Source: Rhodococcus sp. HNM0563
Lineage (GTDB): Bacteria > Actinomycetota > Actinomycetes > Mycobacteriales > Mycobacteriaceae
Length of the DNA: 64,000 nt
Direction: 5' to 3'
NCBI RefSeq assembly: GCF_012726195.1
Contig: NZ_JAASAF010000007.1
Span: 168,223 to 232,222, forward strand
Below are positions 1 through 8,759 of the stretch, piece by piece (positions within the stretch are counted from its first letter, which is position 1; every line of letters begins with the position of its first letter). The notes beneath the pieces are model-generated. The model had not been told where the DNA came from. It saw nothing but the letters and a program-made list of their open reading frames with translations, and searched no databases. Both the position numbers and the translations under genes were made by a program.

Positions 1-47
1 CTGACCTACAGTACACGATGTTTCGGGGAGCAATTACCAGGGCCGCT

Positions 48-761
48 CTACAGGCGAGGAGCGCCGATCGTTTCGGAGTAGTACCCGCGGATATGACCCT
101 CGATCCGTCGGCGCGCGAGTTCGGCATCTCCCGCACGCACTGCCTCGACCAGACCACGATGCTCGTGCCGCAGCCGCCCGCACGTCGTGGGCCAGATCGC
201 GAGCGGTGCCCCGGCCAGGACGTATCCCTCGATGGATTCGCGCAGCCCCGCCATCATCGCCGCGATCACCTGGTTGCCTGCGGCGTCTGCCATAGCGATG
301 TGGAACTGCGAGTCGAGTACCAGGAACTCGTTCGCCTCCAGCGCGGTGTCGTCCATCGCGTCGAGCAGTTCTTCGGCGTTGCTCAGATCCGGTGTGGGGT
401 TGCGGGTGGCGAGCAGCTGCATCACCTCGGTTTCGAGGACGAGGCGGGTCTGCACGACGTCGGCGACCGGGAAGTTCTGGGCCGCGACCTGCATCCGCAT
501 GAGCATCGTCATCCCGCCCGTCGGCCGCGAGACGATCATCGCTCCGGAGGTGGGCCCCGACCCGGTCTGCGACTTGAGTAGACCCAGCGCCTCCATCACG
601 CGCAGCGCTTCCCGGACCGACGACCGCCCCACTCCGAGCTCGGCGGCGAGTACGCGTTCACCCGGCAGACGCTGGCCCGGGGAGAGCTCCCCGGAGACCA
701 GCATCTGCTCGAGATGGTTCAGCACGTGTTCCCACGCGCGTGGCTCGGACTGTGGCGACAT
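48..761 (-). CDS. lldR: FadR/GntR-family regulator of lactate utilisation (LldR-like)
   Basis: 237-residue GntR-family repressor, FadR subfamily. The N-terminal winged helix (residues about 8-70) contains LAAELGVGRSSVREALRVME, typical of GntR recognition helices; the rest is an FCD ligand-binding domain. An in-frame upstream extension to 842 would overlap lldP, so the ATG at 761, 28 bases after the lldP stop, is chosen. It is transcribed with lldP and is divergent from lutABC. Three TGGTC-N-GACCA palindromes between the two transcripts match the general TNGT-N3-ACNA shape of FadR-type operators, so lactate-responsive repression by this protein is likely. The function is inferred from family and context. 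Confidence 0.88.
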   Translation of the reverse strand: MSPQSEPRAWEHVLNHLEQMLVSGELSPGQRLPGERVLAAELGVGRSSVREALRVMEALGLLKSQTGSGPTSGAMIVSRPTGGMTMLMRMQVAAQNFPVADVVQTRLVLETEVMQLLATRNPTPDLSNAEELLDAMDDTALEANEFLVLDSQFHIAMADAAGNQVIAAMMAGLRESIEGYVLAGAPLAIWPTTCGRLRHEHRGLVEAVRAGDAELARRRIEGHIRGYYSETIGAPRL

Positions 762-789
762 GACTCGACAGCCTATGTGTCGGGGCAGG

Positions 790-2457
790 TCAGGGCAGCA
801 TCCAGGACAGCACTGGCGTCGACTGCAGGTACACAAGCACACACAGGACGGCGAGCATGCCGATGCTGTACCAGACCACCTTGCGCAGCAGTTCCGGCTC
901 GCTACCGGGCCGGTCGACGGCGGTGGCCGCGATGGTGAGGTTCTGCGGACTGATCAACTTGCCGACCACACCACCGGAGGTGTTTGCGGCAACCAGCAGT
1001 GTCGGGTCGATCCCGGCGGTCTGACCTGCAGCCTGCTGCAGGCGGGCGAACAGTGCGTTGGCCGAGGTGTCGGATCCGGTGACGGCGGTACCCAGCCAGC
1101 CGAGAATCGGCGAGAACAGTGCGAAGACGGCCCCTGTGCCCGCGAGCCACGTGCCGATTGCGACGGTCTGCCCGGACTGATTCATCACGTACGACAAGCC
1201 GAGCACGGTAGCGACCGTGGCGATGGCCAGGCGCATCTTCCATGCGGTGCTCCCGAGGGTGACCACGGCCAGGCGTGCGCCCATCGGGAACTTTCCGGCG
1301 TTGTTCCATATCGCGTAGACAGCGGTGACGATGGCGCCCGAGATGAGCAGGAGCGTGCCCGGAGTGGACAGCCATGGCAGCGTGTAGATCGCGCCGGTCG
1401 ACGCGGAGCCGTCCTCGTTCAGCAGATTCCCGTACAGGCCGGGCCACTCGATCTTGATATCGGTCGATGCCAGCCACTTCGGGATGTCCACGCCGAGTGT
1501 CCAGAGCTTGGCGATGCCGAACACCACGATCACCAGCAGGTACGGGAACAGGGCGAACATCGTGCGGGTCGGGCCGATGGCTTCGGCCGACGCCTGCGAG
1601 AGTTGGTCATCAGGGGTGCGAGGGCCCCAGAAGCGCAGCATGATCACTGCGGCGGCCAGGCCCACCAGGGAGGCGACGACGTCGGTCAGCTCGTAGGAGA
1701 AGTGGCTCGAGCACCAGAACTGGGCAAGCGCGAACGCAGCGCCGGTGACCAGCGCGATCGGCCACACCTGACGGAAGCCGCGACGACCGTCCACGAGGAA
1801 GAGCAGCAGCATCGGCACGAACAACGCCAGCAGTGGGGTCTGGCGTCCGACGACGGCAGCGATCTCAGTGGCCGGGATACCGGTGAGGTTGCCGGCGGTG
1901 GTGATCGGAATTGCCATCGCGCCGAAGGCGACCGGCGCGGTGTTCGCGACAAGGACGGTGACCGCGGCGCGGATGGGAGGCATTCCGATGGCAATGAGCA
2001 TGGCGCCGGTGATCGCCACGGGTGCGCCGAAACCGGCGAGTGCCTCTAGCATTCCGCCGAAGCAGAACGCGATGAGCATCGCCTGCACGCGCATGTCGCC
2101 GCGGCCGACCGAATTGAACACTTGCCGGAGATCTTCGAACCGGCCGCTGACGACTGTGAGCTCGTAGAACCAGATCGCGGTGACCACGATCCACATCACG
2201 GGGAACAGGCCGAACGCAATGCCTTGCAGGGCCGATAGTCCGGCGAGCTGTGCGGGCATCCCGAACCCCAGTACCGCGACGACCAGTGCAACGGCGAGCG
2301 CGCCGAGGCCGGAATACCAGGCCTTGAGCTTGAATCCCGCGAGCAGGACGAAGAATGTCAGCAGCGGCACCAGGCCGAGCAGTGCGGAGGCGGTGAGACT
2401 GTCGGCGACGGCGGTCGTCGACGGTGTGAAGGTCACCGCGAGCAGGTCGGTTTCCAC
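790..2457 (-). CDS. lldP: L-lactate permease (LctP family)
   Basis: 555-residue polytopic membrane protein of the lactate permease family, importing lactate (or glycolate) across the cytoplasmic membrane. Hydrophobic helices run through the whole length; the conserved block GGMLEALAGFGAPVAITGAM (about residue 130) and a late stretch ending in LISPQNLTIA are family hallmarks. The start is GTG at 2457, with an AGGAG ribosome site seven bases upstream. The length matches E. coli LldP (about 550). It lies directly before lldR on the same strand and back-to-back with lutABC, the oxidising enzymes for its cargo, with tandem LldR-type operators between them. Confidence 0.93.
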   Translation of the reverse strand: METDLLAVTFTPSTTAVADSLTASALLGLVPLLTFFVLLAGFKLKAWYSGLGALAVALVVAVLGFGMPAQLAGLSALQGIAFGLFPVMWIVVTAIWFYELTVVSGRFEDLRQVFNSVGRGDMRVQAMLIAFCFGGMLEALAGFGAPVAITGAMLIAIGMPPIRAAVTVLVANTAPVAFGAMAIPITTAGNLTGIPATEIAAVVGRQTPLLALFVPMLLLFLVDGRRGFRQVWPIALVTGAAFALAQFWCSSHFSYELTDVVASLVGLAAAVIMLRFWGPRTPDDQLSQASAEAIGPTRTMFALFPYLLVIVVFGIAKLWTLGVDIPKWLASTDIKIEWPGLYGNLLNEDGSASTGAIYTLPWLSTPGTLLLISGAIVTAVYAIWNNAGKFPMGARLAVVTLGSTAWKMRLAIATVATVLGLSYVMNQSGQTVAIGTWLAGTGAVFALFSPILGWLGTAVTGSDTSANALFARLQQAAGQTAGIDPTLLVAANTSGGVVGKLISPQNLTIAATAVDRPGSEPELLRKVVWYSIGMLAVLCVLVYLQSTPVLSWMLP

Positions 2458-2502
2458 AAGGGGGCTCCTGAGATCGCGGCCGCAGTGTGCGGCGACTGGC
2501 TG

Positions 2503-2530
2503 TGTGGTCGGACCACGTGGTCAGACCACA
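2503..2530. promoter_or_regulatory. Tandem LldR-type operators upstream of lldP
   Basis: Two adjacent 13-bp palindromes, GTGGTCGGACCAC (2504-2516) and GTGGTCAGACCAC (2517-2529), lie head to tail 46 bases before the lldP start. A possible leftward -10 (TAGCTT, 2540-2535) sits immediately upstream, so a bound repressor would block lldP transcription. The spacing of their centres (13 bp) would place two dimers on different faces of the helix. Confidence 0.8.
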
Positions 2531-2600
2531 GGGGAAGCTACACCATGATGCGTGTCACAATCGAGCCCCGGGGGCGAAATCGTGAAAATTCGAAATCCCG

Positions 2601-2629
2601 TGACGGCGTCCACGTTCATCCGCTAGGGT
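2601..2629 (+). promoter_or_regulatory. lutABC promoter
   Basis: TGACGG (2601-2606) and TAGGGT (2624-2629) are separated by 17 bp and read toward lutA, whose ATG is at 2665. The -10 hexamer touches the LldR-type palindrome at 2628-2644, the usual geometry for repression. Prediction from consensus only. Confidence 0.6.
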
Positions 2630-2644
2630 GTGGTCAGACCACAC
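2628..2644. promoter_or_regulatory. LldR-type operator upstream of lutA
   Basis: Perfect 17-bp palindrome GTGTGGTCAGACCACAC, whose core matches the tandem sites at 2503-2530. It overlaps the lutABC -10 region and the expected transcription start. Confidence 0.8.
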
Positions 2645-2664
2645 AAGCCGATGCGGAGTTTCCC

Positions 2665-3417
2665 ATGCGAGTCGCGCTGTTCGCCACGTGTCTGGGCGAC
2701 ACATTGTTCCCGAATGCAGTCAAAGCCACAGCTCTTCTGCTGGCCAGGCTCGGGCACGAGGTCGTGTTCCCCGACTCGCAGACCTGCTGCGGTCAGATGC
2801 ACGTCAACACCGGTTACCAGCCCGACGCGCTGCCGCTGGTCGAAAACTACGCCGGTACGTTCGGCGACCCTTCCATCGATGCCGTGGTCGCGCCGTCCGG
2901 CTCCTGCGTCGGATCGGTACGGCATCAGCATGAGATCGTCGCGTCGCGATACGGCAGCGCGAGCCTGTGCGGTCGCGTGAATACGGTCAAGGCCAAGACG
3001 TACGAACTGTCGGAGTTCCTCGTCGATGTCCTCGGCGTCACCGACGTCGGCGCCTACTTCCCGCATCGCGTGACGTACCACCCGACGTGTCACTCACTGC
3101 GGATGCTGCGTGTCGGAGACAAACCACTGCAGCTTCTCCGCGCGGTTCGGGGAATCGACCTGGTCGAACTCCCCGAAGCCGACTCGTGCTGCGGCTTCGG
3201 GGGCACTTTCGCGCTCAAGAACGCGGAGACCTCCACCGCAATGCTGGCCGACAAGATCCGCAACGTCTCGACCACGGGTGCCGAATTCTGCAGCGCGAGC
3301 GATTCGTCCTGCCTGATGCACATCGGCGGTGGCATGTCGCGATTGCAGACCGGAACCCGAACCATTCACCTCGCAGAGATACTCTGCGCCACCGAGTCGA
3401 AGGCGGTTCCGGCATGA
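2665..3417 (+). CDS. lutA: L-lactate oxidation complex subunit LutA (CCG-domain protein)
   Basis: 250-residue (Fe-S) oxidoreductase subunit of the LutABC system, which oxidises L-lactate to pyruvate. Two CCG (DUF224) motifs are visible: QTCCGQ at residues 39-44 and SCCGFGG at about 174-180; both normally bind an iron-sulfur cluster. The ATG at 2665 is preceded by GCGGAG and fits the family start; the longer in-frame reading from 2485 would run through the promoter and operator. The stop overlaps the lutB start (ATGA), so translation is coupled. Confidence 0.93.
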   Translation: MRVALFATCLGDTLFPNAVKATALLLARLGHEVVFPDSQTCCGQMHVNTGYQPDALPLVENYAGTFGDPSIDAVVAPSGSCVGSVRHQHEIVASRYGSASLCGRVNTVKAKTYELSEFLVDVLGVTDVGAYFPHRVTYHPTCHSLRMLRVGDKPLQLLRAVRGIDLVELPEADSCCGFGGTFALKNAETSTAMLADKIRNVSTTGAEFCSASDSSCLMHIGGGMSRLQTGTRTIHLAEILCATESKAVPA

Positions 3418-4952
3418 CAACCTCCCGACCCGCCCCCCGGACCCGCCCGGCCACAGCACTCGGACTGCCCTCGATCCCGCCGCGCGGATTCGGCAATCTA
3501 CGAGGAACCGAGACGTTTCCGGCCGCAGCACATCACGAGCTCGCAAACGGTCAGCTACGACGCAACATCGGCAAAGCGACGCACACCATCCGCGCCAAAC
3601 GTCTCGCCGTCACCGGCGAGGTACCCGACTGGGAGCAGCTGCGCGACGCCGGTGCCGCTGTCAAAACCGATGTACTGAACCGACTTCCCGAGTTACTCGA
3701 ACAGCTCGAAGCCGCAGTGACCGCGCGCGGCGGAATCGTGCACTGGGCCACGGACGCCGCCGAAGCCAACGCCATCGTGACGCGGCTCGTCCGCGAGACC
3801 GGATCCGACGAGGTCATCAAGGTCAAGTCGATGGCCACACAGGAGATCGGCCTCAACGAGCATCTCGAAGACGAGGGGATCCACGCATACGAGACCGACC
3901 TCGCCGAGCTCATAGTCCAGCTCGGACACGACAAGCCCTCGCACATCCTCGTGCCTGCCATCCATCGGAACCGCACCGAAATCCGCGAGATCTTCCTGCG
4001 CGAGATGGCCGATGTGGACCCGGATCTCGACGACAATCCCGCGCATCTCGCCGAAGCGGCCCGCAAGTTCCTCCGCCGGAAATTCATGACCGTTCCCGTC
4101 GCGGTGTCCGGTGCGAACTTCGGGATCGCGGAGACAGGCACCCTCGCCGTCGTCGAATCCGAAGGCAACGGCCGCATGTGTTTGACCCTGCCCGACACGC
4201 TGATCACCGTCATGGGTATCGAGAAGCTGCTGCCCACGTATCGCGACCTCGAAGTGTTCCTGCAGTTGCTGCCCCGATCGTCCACCGGTGAGCGAATGAA
4301 TCCGTACACCTCCATGTGGACTGGGGTCACTCCCGGCGACGGACCGCAGAACTTCCACCTCGTGCTCCTCGACAACGGCCGCACCGCAGCACTCGCCGAC
4401 CGCGTGGGACGCGAAGCACTACACTGCATTCGGTGCTCGGCGTGCCTGAACGTGTGCCCCGTGTACGAACGCACCGGCGGACACGCCTACGGATCCACTT
4501 ACCCCGGCCCGATCGGTGCAGTGCTCAGCCCCCAACTGGCGGGCATGAGCGAACCCGGGGATCCCAACGCGACCCTGCCGTTCGCTTCGAGCCTGTGCGG
4601 CGCGTGCTTCGACGCGTGCCCGGTGAAGATCGACATACCCTCGCTCCTGGTCGAATTGCGGCACCAGAAGGTCGAACAGGCCAAGTTCGGTCCCGAAGCG
4701 GCAGCAATGAAGGCGGCGTCGATGGCAATGTCGTCGTCGACTCGCTGGACTGCGGCGCAGAAGGCTGCTGGGGCGTTGAGGATCGTCGCAGGTAAGAAGG
4801 GCAAGATCTCCAATCTGCCTGGGCCGCTCGCGGGATGGACGGCAGCCCGCGACATCCCGGCTCCTCCGAAACAGACCTTCCGGCAATGGTGGCAGTCCGA
4901 CGAGGGTGCAGCAGCGATCGCGCAGGCGCGCGAGAACGGAGACGCGCAATGA
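3414..4952 (+). CDS. lutB: L-lactate oxidation complex subunit LutB (ferredoxin-type Fe-S protein)
   Basis: 512-residue iron-sulfur subunit of the lactate-oxidising complex. The large N-terminal part is the LUD domain, followed by two 4Fe-4S motifs: CIRCSACLNVCP beginning near residue 338 and CGACFDACPVKI near 395. The length is slightly above the usual 470-480 because of an N-terminal Pro/Arg-rich extension. The ATG at 3414 overlaps the lutA stop, and its own stop overlaps lutC, so the three genes form one translationally coupled unit. Confidence 0.93.
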   Translation: MTTSRPAPRTRPATALGLPSIPPRGFGNLRGTETFPAAAHHELANGQLRRNIGKATHTIRAKRLAVTGEVPDWEQLRDAGAAVKTDVLNRLPELLEQLEAAVTARGGIVHWATDAAEANAIVTRLVRETGSDEVIKVKSMATQEIGLNEHLEDEGIHAYETDLAELIVQLGHDKPSHILVPAIHRNRTEIREIFLREMADVDPDLDDNPAHLAEAARKFLRRKFMTVPVAVSGANFGIAETGTLAVVESEGNGRMCLTLPDTLITVMGIEKLLPTYRDLEVFLQLLPRSSTGERMNPYTSMWTGVTPGDGPQNFHLVLLDNGRTAALADRVGREALHCIRCSACLNVCPVYERTGGHAYGSTYPGPIGAVLSPQLAGMSEPGDPNATLPFASSLCGACFDACPVKIDIPSLLVELRHQKVEQAKFGPEAAAMKAASMAMSSSTRWTAAQKAAGALRIVAGKKGKISNLPGPLAGWTAARDIPAPPKQTFRQWWQSDEGAAAIAQARENGDAQ

Positions 4953-5569
4953 CGTCGCGCGAGACGATCCTCGGCCGTATCCGCGACGCGTCGGTGCTCG
5001 CGCCTCCTGAGTGCGTGGAGGTTCCGCGGGAGTATCGCACCGGTCGAAGGCTTCCCGACGACGAACGCTACGAACTGTTCGTCGATAGGCTCGTCGACTA
5101 CAAGGCCAACGTGCATCGCAGCACTGTGGAGGAACTGCCCGCCACGATCGCGCGTGTGCTGGCCGCTCGAGGTGTCCGCCGAGTGGGAATACCTGCGGGG
5201 CTGGACTCTTCGTGGTTGTCGCAGTTCGACGGCGAGGTGGTCGTCGACAGCGTCGATGTCCCGGCGCCGGCCCTCGAGGGTCTCGACGGTGTCGTGACGG
5301 CATCGACGGTCTCGTGTGCCGAGACGGGCACGATCTTCCTCGACGGCAGCCCCGATCAGGGGCGCCGCGCACTGACGCTGGTGCCCGACCTTCACGTGTG
5401 CGTGGTGCCGATGGGCAGCGTCGAGGTCGGGGTGCCGGAGGCGCTGGCCAGGCTGGTGCCGGAGCGGCCCACCACCATGATCAGCGGACCGTCGGCAACC
5501 TCCGACATCGAACTCGAACGTGTCGAGGGGGTGCACGGTCCGCGGACCCTCGATGTGGTGATCGTCTGA
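4949..5569 (+). CDS. lutC: L-lactate oxidation complex subunit LutC (LUD domain)
   Basis: 206-residue LUD-domain protein, third subunit of the LutABC lactate oxidation system. The conserved block with AETGTIFLDG (about residues 127-136) and a C-terminal ATSDIELERVEGVHGP segment are typical of LutC/YkgG proteins. ATG at 4949 overlaps the lutB stop by four bases. It is the last gene of the operon and is followed by a hairpin at 5601-5634. Confidence 0.92.
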   Translation: MTSRETILGRIRDASVLAPPECVEVPREYRTGRRLPDDERYELFVDRLVDYKANVHRSTVEELPATIARVLAARGVRRVGIPAGLDSSWLSQFDGEVVVDSVDVPAPALEGLDGVVTASTVSCAETGTIFLDGSPDQGRRALTLVPDLHVCVVPMGSVEVGVPEALARLVPERPTTMISGPSATSDIELERVEGVHGPRTLDVVIV

Positions 5570-5600
5570 ACACCTCGGCGATACCGCCGCGTACCTGACG

Positions 5601-5634
5601 GACAGATACACGACGTCGGCGGGGCGTATCTGTC
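5601..5634. terminator. Hairpin between convergent lutC and the LON-domain gene
   Basis: GACAGATAC (5601-5609) pairs perfectly with GTATCTGTC (5626-5634) around a 16-base loop, 31 bases after the lutC stop and 32 bases before the stop of the opposing gene. There is no poly-U tract, as is common in actinobacteria. It could serve both strands. Confidence 0.6.
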
Positions 5635-5666
5635 TGTAACGTTCGCGGTTGTCAGGTGGGCACCGT

Positions 5667-6284
5667 TCAGCCGTTCTTCAGCCGCCACTCCGCGAGATCA
5701 ATTGTGCTCGAGATGGAGTCGATGAGCAAAGGGAGTCTCTCCTCGGGTCCCGGTGCGCTGAGAATTGCATAGCGATCGGCCTCGCCCATCGGAATGTGCC
5801 GAGCGAGAGCGAAGAGCCGCTCGCCCGGGTCGGTCGGGAGATCGTCCGGCGGGGGCGTCGCGCGCCCCTCGGTGAGCCTGTCGAGCAAACCGTAGAGCCT
5901 GCCCAGATGTACGGTGAGTTCGCTCAGATCCACAGCGTCGGAGCCGGTATCGGGCCACGCCTCGATCTCTGCACGTGGGTACGGATCGTCGGGAAGCCAT
6001 TCGATGATTCGAATACGTTCTTCGGCAATACATTCGAGTGTATGGCGCCCACCGCCGAGCTCGTTGTCGACCATGATGCGGGCCATGGTGCCGACGTCGG
6101 TGCGCTGGTCGCCGCCACCCACCTCGTGCCCGCGGGAAATCAGTACGACCCCGAAACGGGGACCGTCGGGTGCGGCCATGCAGTCGCGGACCAGTTCTTG
6201 ATACCTCGGCTCGAACACGCGCAGGGGAAGGTGGTCGCCGGGGAGCAGCGCTGTACCCAGCGGAAACATGGGGCGAATCGGCAT
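5667..6284 (-). CDS. LON substrate-binding (N-terminal) domain protein
   Basis: 205-residue stand-alone LON N-terminal/PUA-like domain protein without the AAA+ or protease parts of Lon. The opening MPIRPMFPLGTALLPGDHLPL and FEPRY are diagnostic of the family. The ATG at 6284 overlaps the stop of the DUF309 gene (ATGA), which decides the start against a long Arg-rich in-frame extension. Last gene of a TetR-DUF309-LON operon. Cellular role unknown; related proteins are thought to recognise substrates. Confidence 0.85.
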   Translation of the reverse strand: MPIRPMFPLGTALLPGDHLPLRVFEPRYQELVRDCMAAPDGPRFGVVLISRGHEVGGGDQRTDVGTMARIMVDNELGGGRHTLECIAEERIRIIEWLPDDPYPRAEIEAWPDTGSDAVDLSELTVHLGRLYGLLDRLTEGRATPPPDDLPTDPGERLFALARHIPMGEADRYAILSAPGPEERLPLLIDSISSTIDLAEWRLKNG

Positions 6285-6757
6285 CAGGGCATCCTCAACC
6301 GTGGTGTCGGGGGTTCGGGGATCGGGTCGCCGCGTTCGATCTCGGTGAGCAGATGATCGGCCCACGCGGCCAGGCCGTCGATGTCGAGTCCGTGAGGCGG
6401 CACGTCCTCGTAATGGCGAATCCGCGCTTGCCCCTGTTGCAACAGCGACGTCGCGCCCTTCGGGTTGCCGCGCAGCAGGTGGGTGAGGCCGACGGAGAGC
6501 TGAGCGAGTCCTTGCCACAGCGGGCGTTCCTCGGGTTCGCAGGACTTCCAGACGGACTCGAACACCTCGTGTGCGTGGAACGGATACCCGTGGTCGAGGA
6601 GTCGTTGACCTTCGGTGATCGCTTCGTCGGGGGTGAAGCGCGCGTCCTCAGGGATCCCCTCGACTCCCTCTTCGCCGTAAGGCAGGGGACGACCCAGTGC
6701 GTCGCGAGGTCGTGCGTTCTGCGGTTTCCCGTCTGCGGTCCGGTCCCGATCCGACAT
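6284..6757 (-). CDS. DUF309 domain protein
   Basis: 157-residue protein with the DUF309 helical domain; the block GYPFHAHEVFESVWKSCEPE followed by LWQGLAQLSVGLTHLLRGN (residues about 57-100) is the family signature. Function is not established. It sits between a TetR regulator (nine bases upstream) and a LON-domain protein (four-base overlap), so all three are probably co-transcribed. Confidence 0.82.
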   Translation of the reverse strand: MSDRDRTADGKPQNARPRDALGRPLPYGEEGVEGIPEDARFTPDEAITEGQRLLDHGYPFHAHEVFESVWKSCEPEERPLWQGLAQLSVGLTHLLRGNPKGATSLLQQGQARIRHYEDVPPHGLDIDGLAAWADHLLTEIERGDPIPEPPTPRLRMP

Positions 6758-6766
6758 GTTTCCAGG

Positions 6767-7417
6767 TTAGTCCACCGTGTGTGTCCGACGATGCCCTCGC
6801 GCGGAGCGGGATGTCGAAGTGGTCGATTCGACGATCACGACGAGGGTGTCGGTGAGCAGGGTGTGCACCTGTTCCCGGGTCAATGATCGGCGTTCGATCC
6901 ATTCCCGGCCGGTGGACTTGATCAGGCCGCCGTAGGCACGGATCATCGGGTGAAGTGCGAGGGACTCTTCTTCGGTGATGGTGGGCCCCAGGGCTTCGAG
7001 CAGGCGATCTGCGGCAAGGTCGTCTGCGTCGCTGAGGATCTTGCCGACGTCCGGGTCGCTTGCCATCCCCCCGCCGGCGACCGCGACGAGCCAGGTCTTG
7101 CCGTGTCGCTCGAGGATGGTCAGGAACCAATCGATGAAGGCGTCCGCCCGCTCGGCGAGAGTGCCGTCGGGGACGGTGACTCGGTCCGGTGGTGGCACGG
7201 TCACCATCGCTTTGATGACCTCGAGGTAGAGGTCGCGCTTGCCTCCGAAGTAGTGATTGATCAGGCCCCGCGCGACCCCGGCTTCTTTCGCCAGTTCAGT
7301 GGCGGACACCGACGCGTACGGGCGTTCGCCGAACAACCGGATCGCGCAATCGAGGATCTGGCGGCGACGCGCGTCGGGTTCTAGACGCTGTCGCCGAGGT
7401 TCGGCATCCAAGCTCAT
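6767..7417 (-). CDS. TetR-family transcriptional regulator
   Basis: 216-residue TetR regulator. The N-terminal helix-turn-helix (residues about 17-62) reads from RRRQILDCAIRLFGE to GVARGLINHYFGGKRDLYLEV. The C-terminal part is a TetR ligand domain of unknown ligand. ATG at 7417 has AGAAGG upstream. It is divergent from the acyl-CoA dehydrogenase/ligase/aldehyde dehydrogenase operon at 7571, whose promoter carries an imperfect inverted repeat (7484-7498) that this protein may bind. An acyl-CoA-type effector is plausible but inferred. Confidence 0.85.
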   Translation of the reverse strand: MSLDAEPRRQRLEPDARRRQILDCAIRLFGERPYASVSATELAKEAGVARGLINHYFGGKRDLYLEVIKAMVTVPPPDRVTVPDGTLAERADAFIDWFLTILERHGKTWLVAVAGGGMASDPDVGKILSDADDLAADRLLEALGPTITEEESLALHPMIRAYGGLIKSTGREWIERRSLTREQVHTLLTDTLVVIVESTTSTSRSARGHRRTHTVD

Positions 7418-7483
7418 GAAAATACCTTCTCACTTCTGCTCGTAACCGTTCGGAGCGGCCGAGAATCTGCCCGAAATCTATTA

Positions 7484-7513
7484 TTGACAGTGTGCCAACA
7501 AGGACATTACCTT
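7484..7513 (+). promoter_or_regulatory. Promoter of the acyl-CoA dehydrogenase operon, with operator-like repeat
   Basis: A consensus -35 TTGACA (7484-7489) and TACCTT -10 (7508-7513) are 18 bp apart. The -35 is the left arm of an inverted repeat TTGACA-GTG-TGCCAA (7484-7498, 5 of 6 positions symmetric), a likely site for the divergent TetR regulator. Confidence 0.6.
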
Positions 7514-7570
7514 AGGTGCATTCACGGGGACGGAATGCGAACCCGATCATCGCGCGACACCGGAGGCAGC

Positions 7571-8725
7571 GTGTCCACAGCAGTCGTCACCACACCCGAT
7601 GCGAGCGAACTTGCAGCTGTTCGGGAACTCGCGCGCGATTTCTTCGCCAAGGAAGTCGCGCCGCTCGAATCGAAGTTCGTCGAGCAGGGTTATCCCGACC
7701 GATCTGTGTACCGCAAGGCCGGTGAACTCGGACTTCTGTGCATGTCCGTTCCCGAGGAGTACGGCGGTGGCGGCGGCAGTTTCGCTTACGAAGCAGTCCT
7801 GTTCGAAGAGCAGATCCGCTCCGGCGACAGTGCGATGCAACTCGGTGTGCACACCGGGATCGTTCCGCACTACATTCTCGCGTACGGCACCGAAGAGCAG
7901 AAGCAGCGTTGGCTGCCGAAGCTGGCGTCGGGGGAGTGGATCGGCGCAATCGCGATGACCGAGCCCGGAACCGGATCCGACCTGCAGGCCATCAGCACCC
8001 GTGCTGTCGCGACCGGGGGCGATTACCTCGTCTCCGGCGCCAAGACTTTCATCTCCAACGGCCGGAACTGCGATCTGTTGATCATCGCTGCGAAGACCGA
8101 CCCCGAGGCGCGCGCGTCGGGCATGTCGCTGCTCGTGGCCGAAGTCTCCGATGAAACACCGGGTTTCGAACGTGGGCGTGTGCTGGACAAGATCGGGCAG
8201 AAAGGGCAGGACACCGCCGAACTGTTCTTCGACAACCTTCGGATCCCCGCGGAGAACCTCCTCGGCCCGGCGGAGGGTAGGGGCTTCGTCCAGCTCATGG
8301 AGCAGCTCCCCAACGAACGCCTGATCTGCGCGGTGGCAAGCGTCGCGATGATGGAGCACGCTGTCGAGCTGACCACTGCATACACCAAGGAACGCAACAT
8401 CTTCGGCAAGCCGCTGATGGCGATGCAGAATACCCGCTTCGAGCTCGCCGAGTGCGCAACGGTCACCTGCATCGCACGGACCTTTGTCGACGACTGTATC
8501 GCCAAGTTCCTACGCGGTGAACTCGATGTCCCCACTGCCGCGATGGCGAAGTACTGGACCAGCGACCAGCAGTGCGCGATCGTCGACCGATGCCTGCAAC
8601 TGTTCGGGGGTTACGGGTACACCACCGAGTTCCCGATCGCGCGCATGTTCACCGACAGCCGCGTACAGAAAATCTATGCCGGCGCCAACGAGGTCATGAA
8701 AGACATCATCGCCCGTTCCCTCTGA
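7571..8725 (+). CDS. Acyl-CoA dehydrogenase
   Basis: 384-residue FAD-dependent acyl-CoA dehydrogenase catalysing alpha,beta-desaturation of an acyl-CoA. Visible motifs are IAMTEPGTGSDLQAI (flavin/substrate loop, about residues 131-145) and the C-terminal signature ending IYAGANEVMKDIIARS. The YEGT catalytic position of the medium-chain type is absent. As in the long-chain/isovaleryl type, the base is probably the Glu of LPNER at residue 249. The GTG at 7571 with GGAGG five bases upstream is preferred to an unsupported extension to 7484. It heads an operon with a ligase and an aldehyde dehydrogenase. Confidence 0.9.
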   Translation: MSTAVVTTPDASELAAVRELARDFFAKEVAPLESKFVEQGYPDRSVYRKAGELGLLCMSVPEEYGGGGGSFAYEAVLFEEQIRSGDSAMQLGVHTGIVPHYILAYGTEEQKQRWLPKLASGEWIGAIAMTEPGTGSDLQAISTRAVATGGDYLVSGAKTFISNGRNCDLLIIAAKTDPEARASGMSLLVAEVSDETPGFERGRVLDKIGQKGQDTAELFFDNLRIPAENLLGPAEGRGFVQLMEQLPNERLICAVASVAMMEHAVELTTAYTKERNIFGKPLMAMQNTRFELAECATVTCIARTFVDDCIAKFLRGELDVPTAAMAKYWTSDQQCAIVDRCLQLFGGYGYTTEFPIARMFTDSRVQKIYAGANEVMKDIIARSL

Positions 8726-8759
8726 GACCCTCACCGTTTCCCGAACACCTGGAGCGTCG

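Noticed and set aside
187..2049. Long rightward open reading frame of 620 codons opposite lldP
   Set aside because: Its translation is Arg/Ser/Pro/Gln-rich with no recognisable domain, and it lies antisense to two clear genes (lldR, lldP). It is a by-product of high GC in the third codon position.
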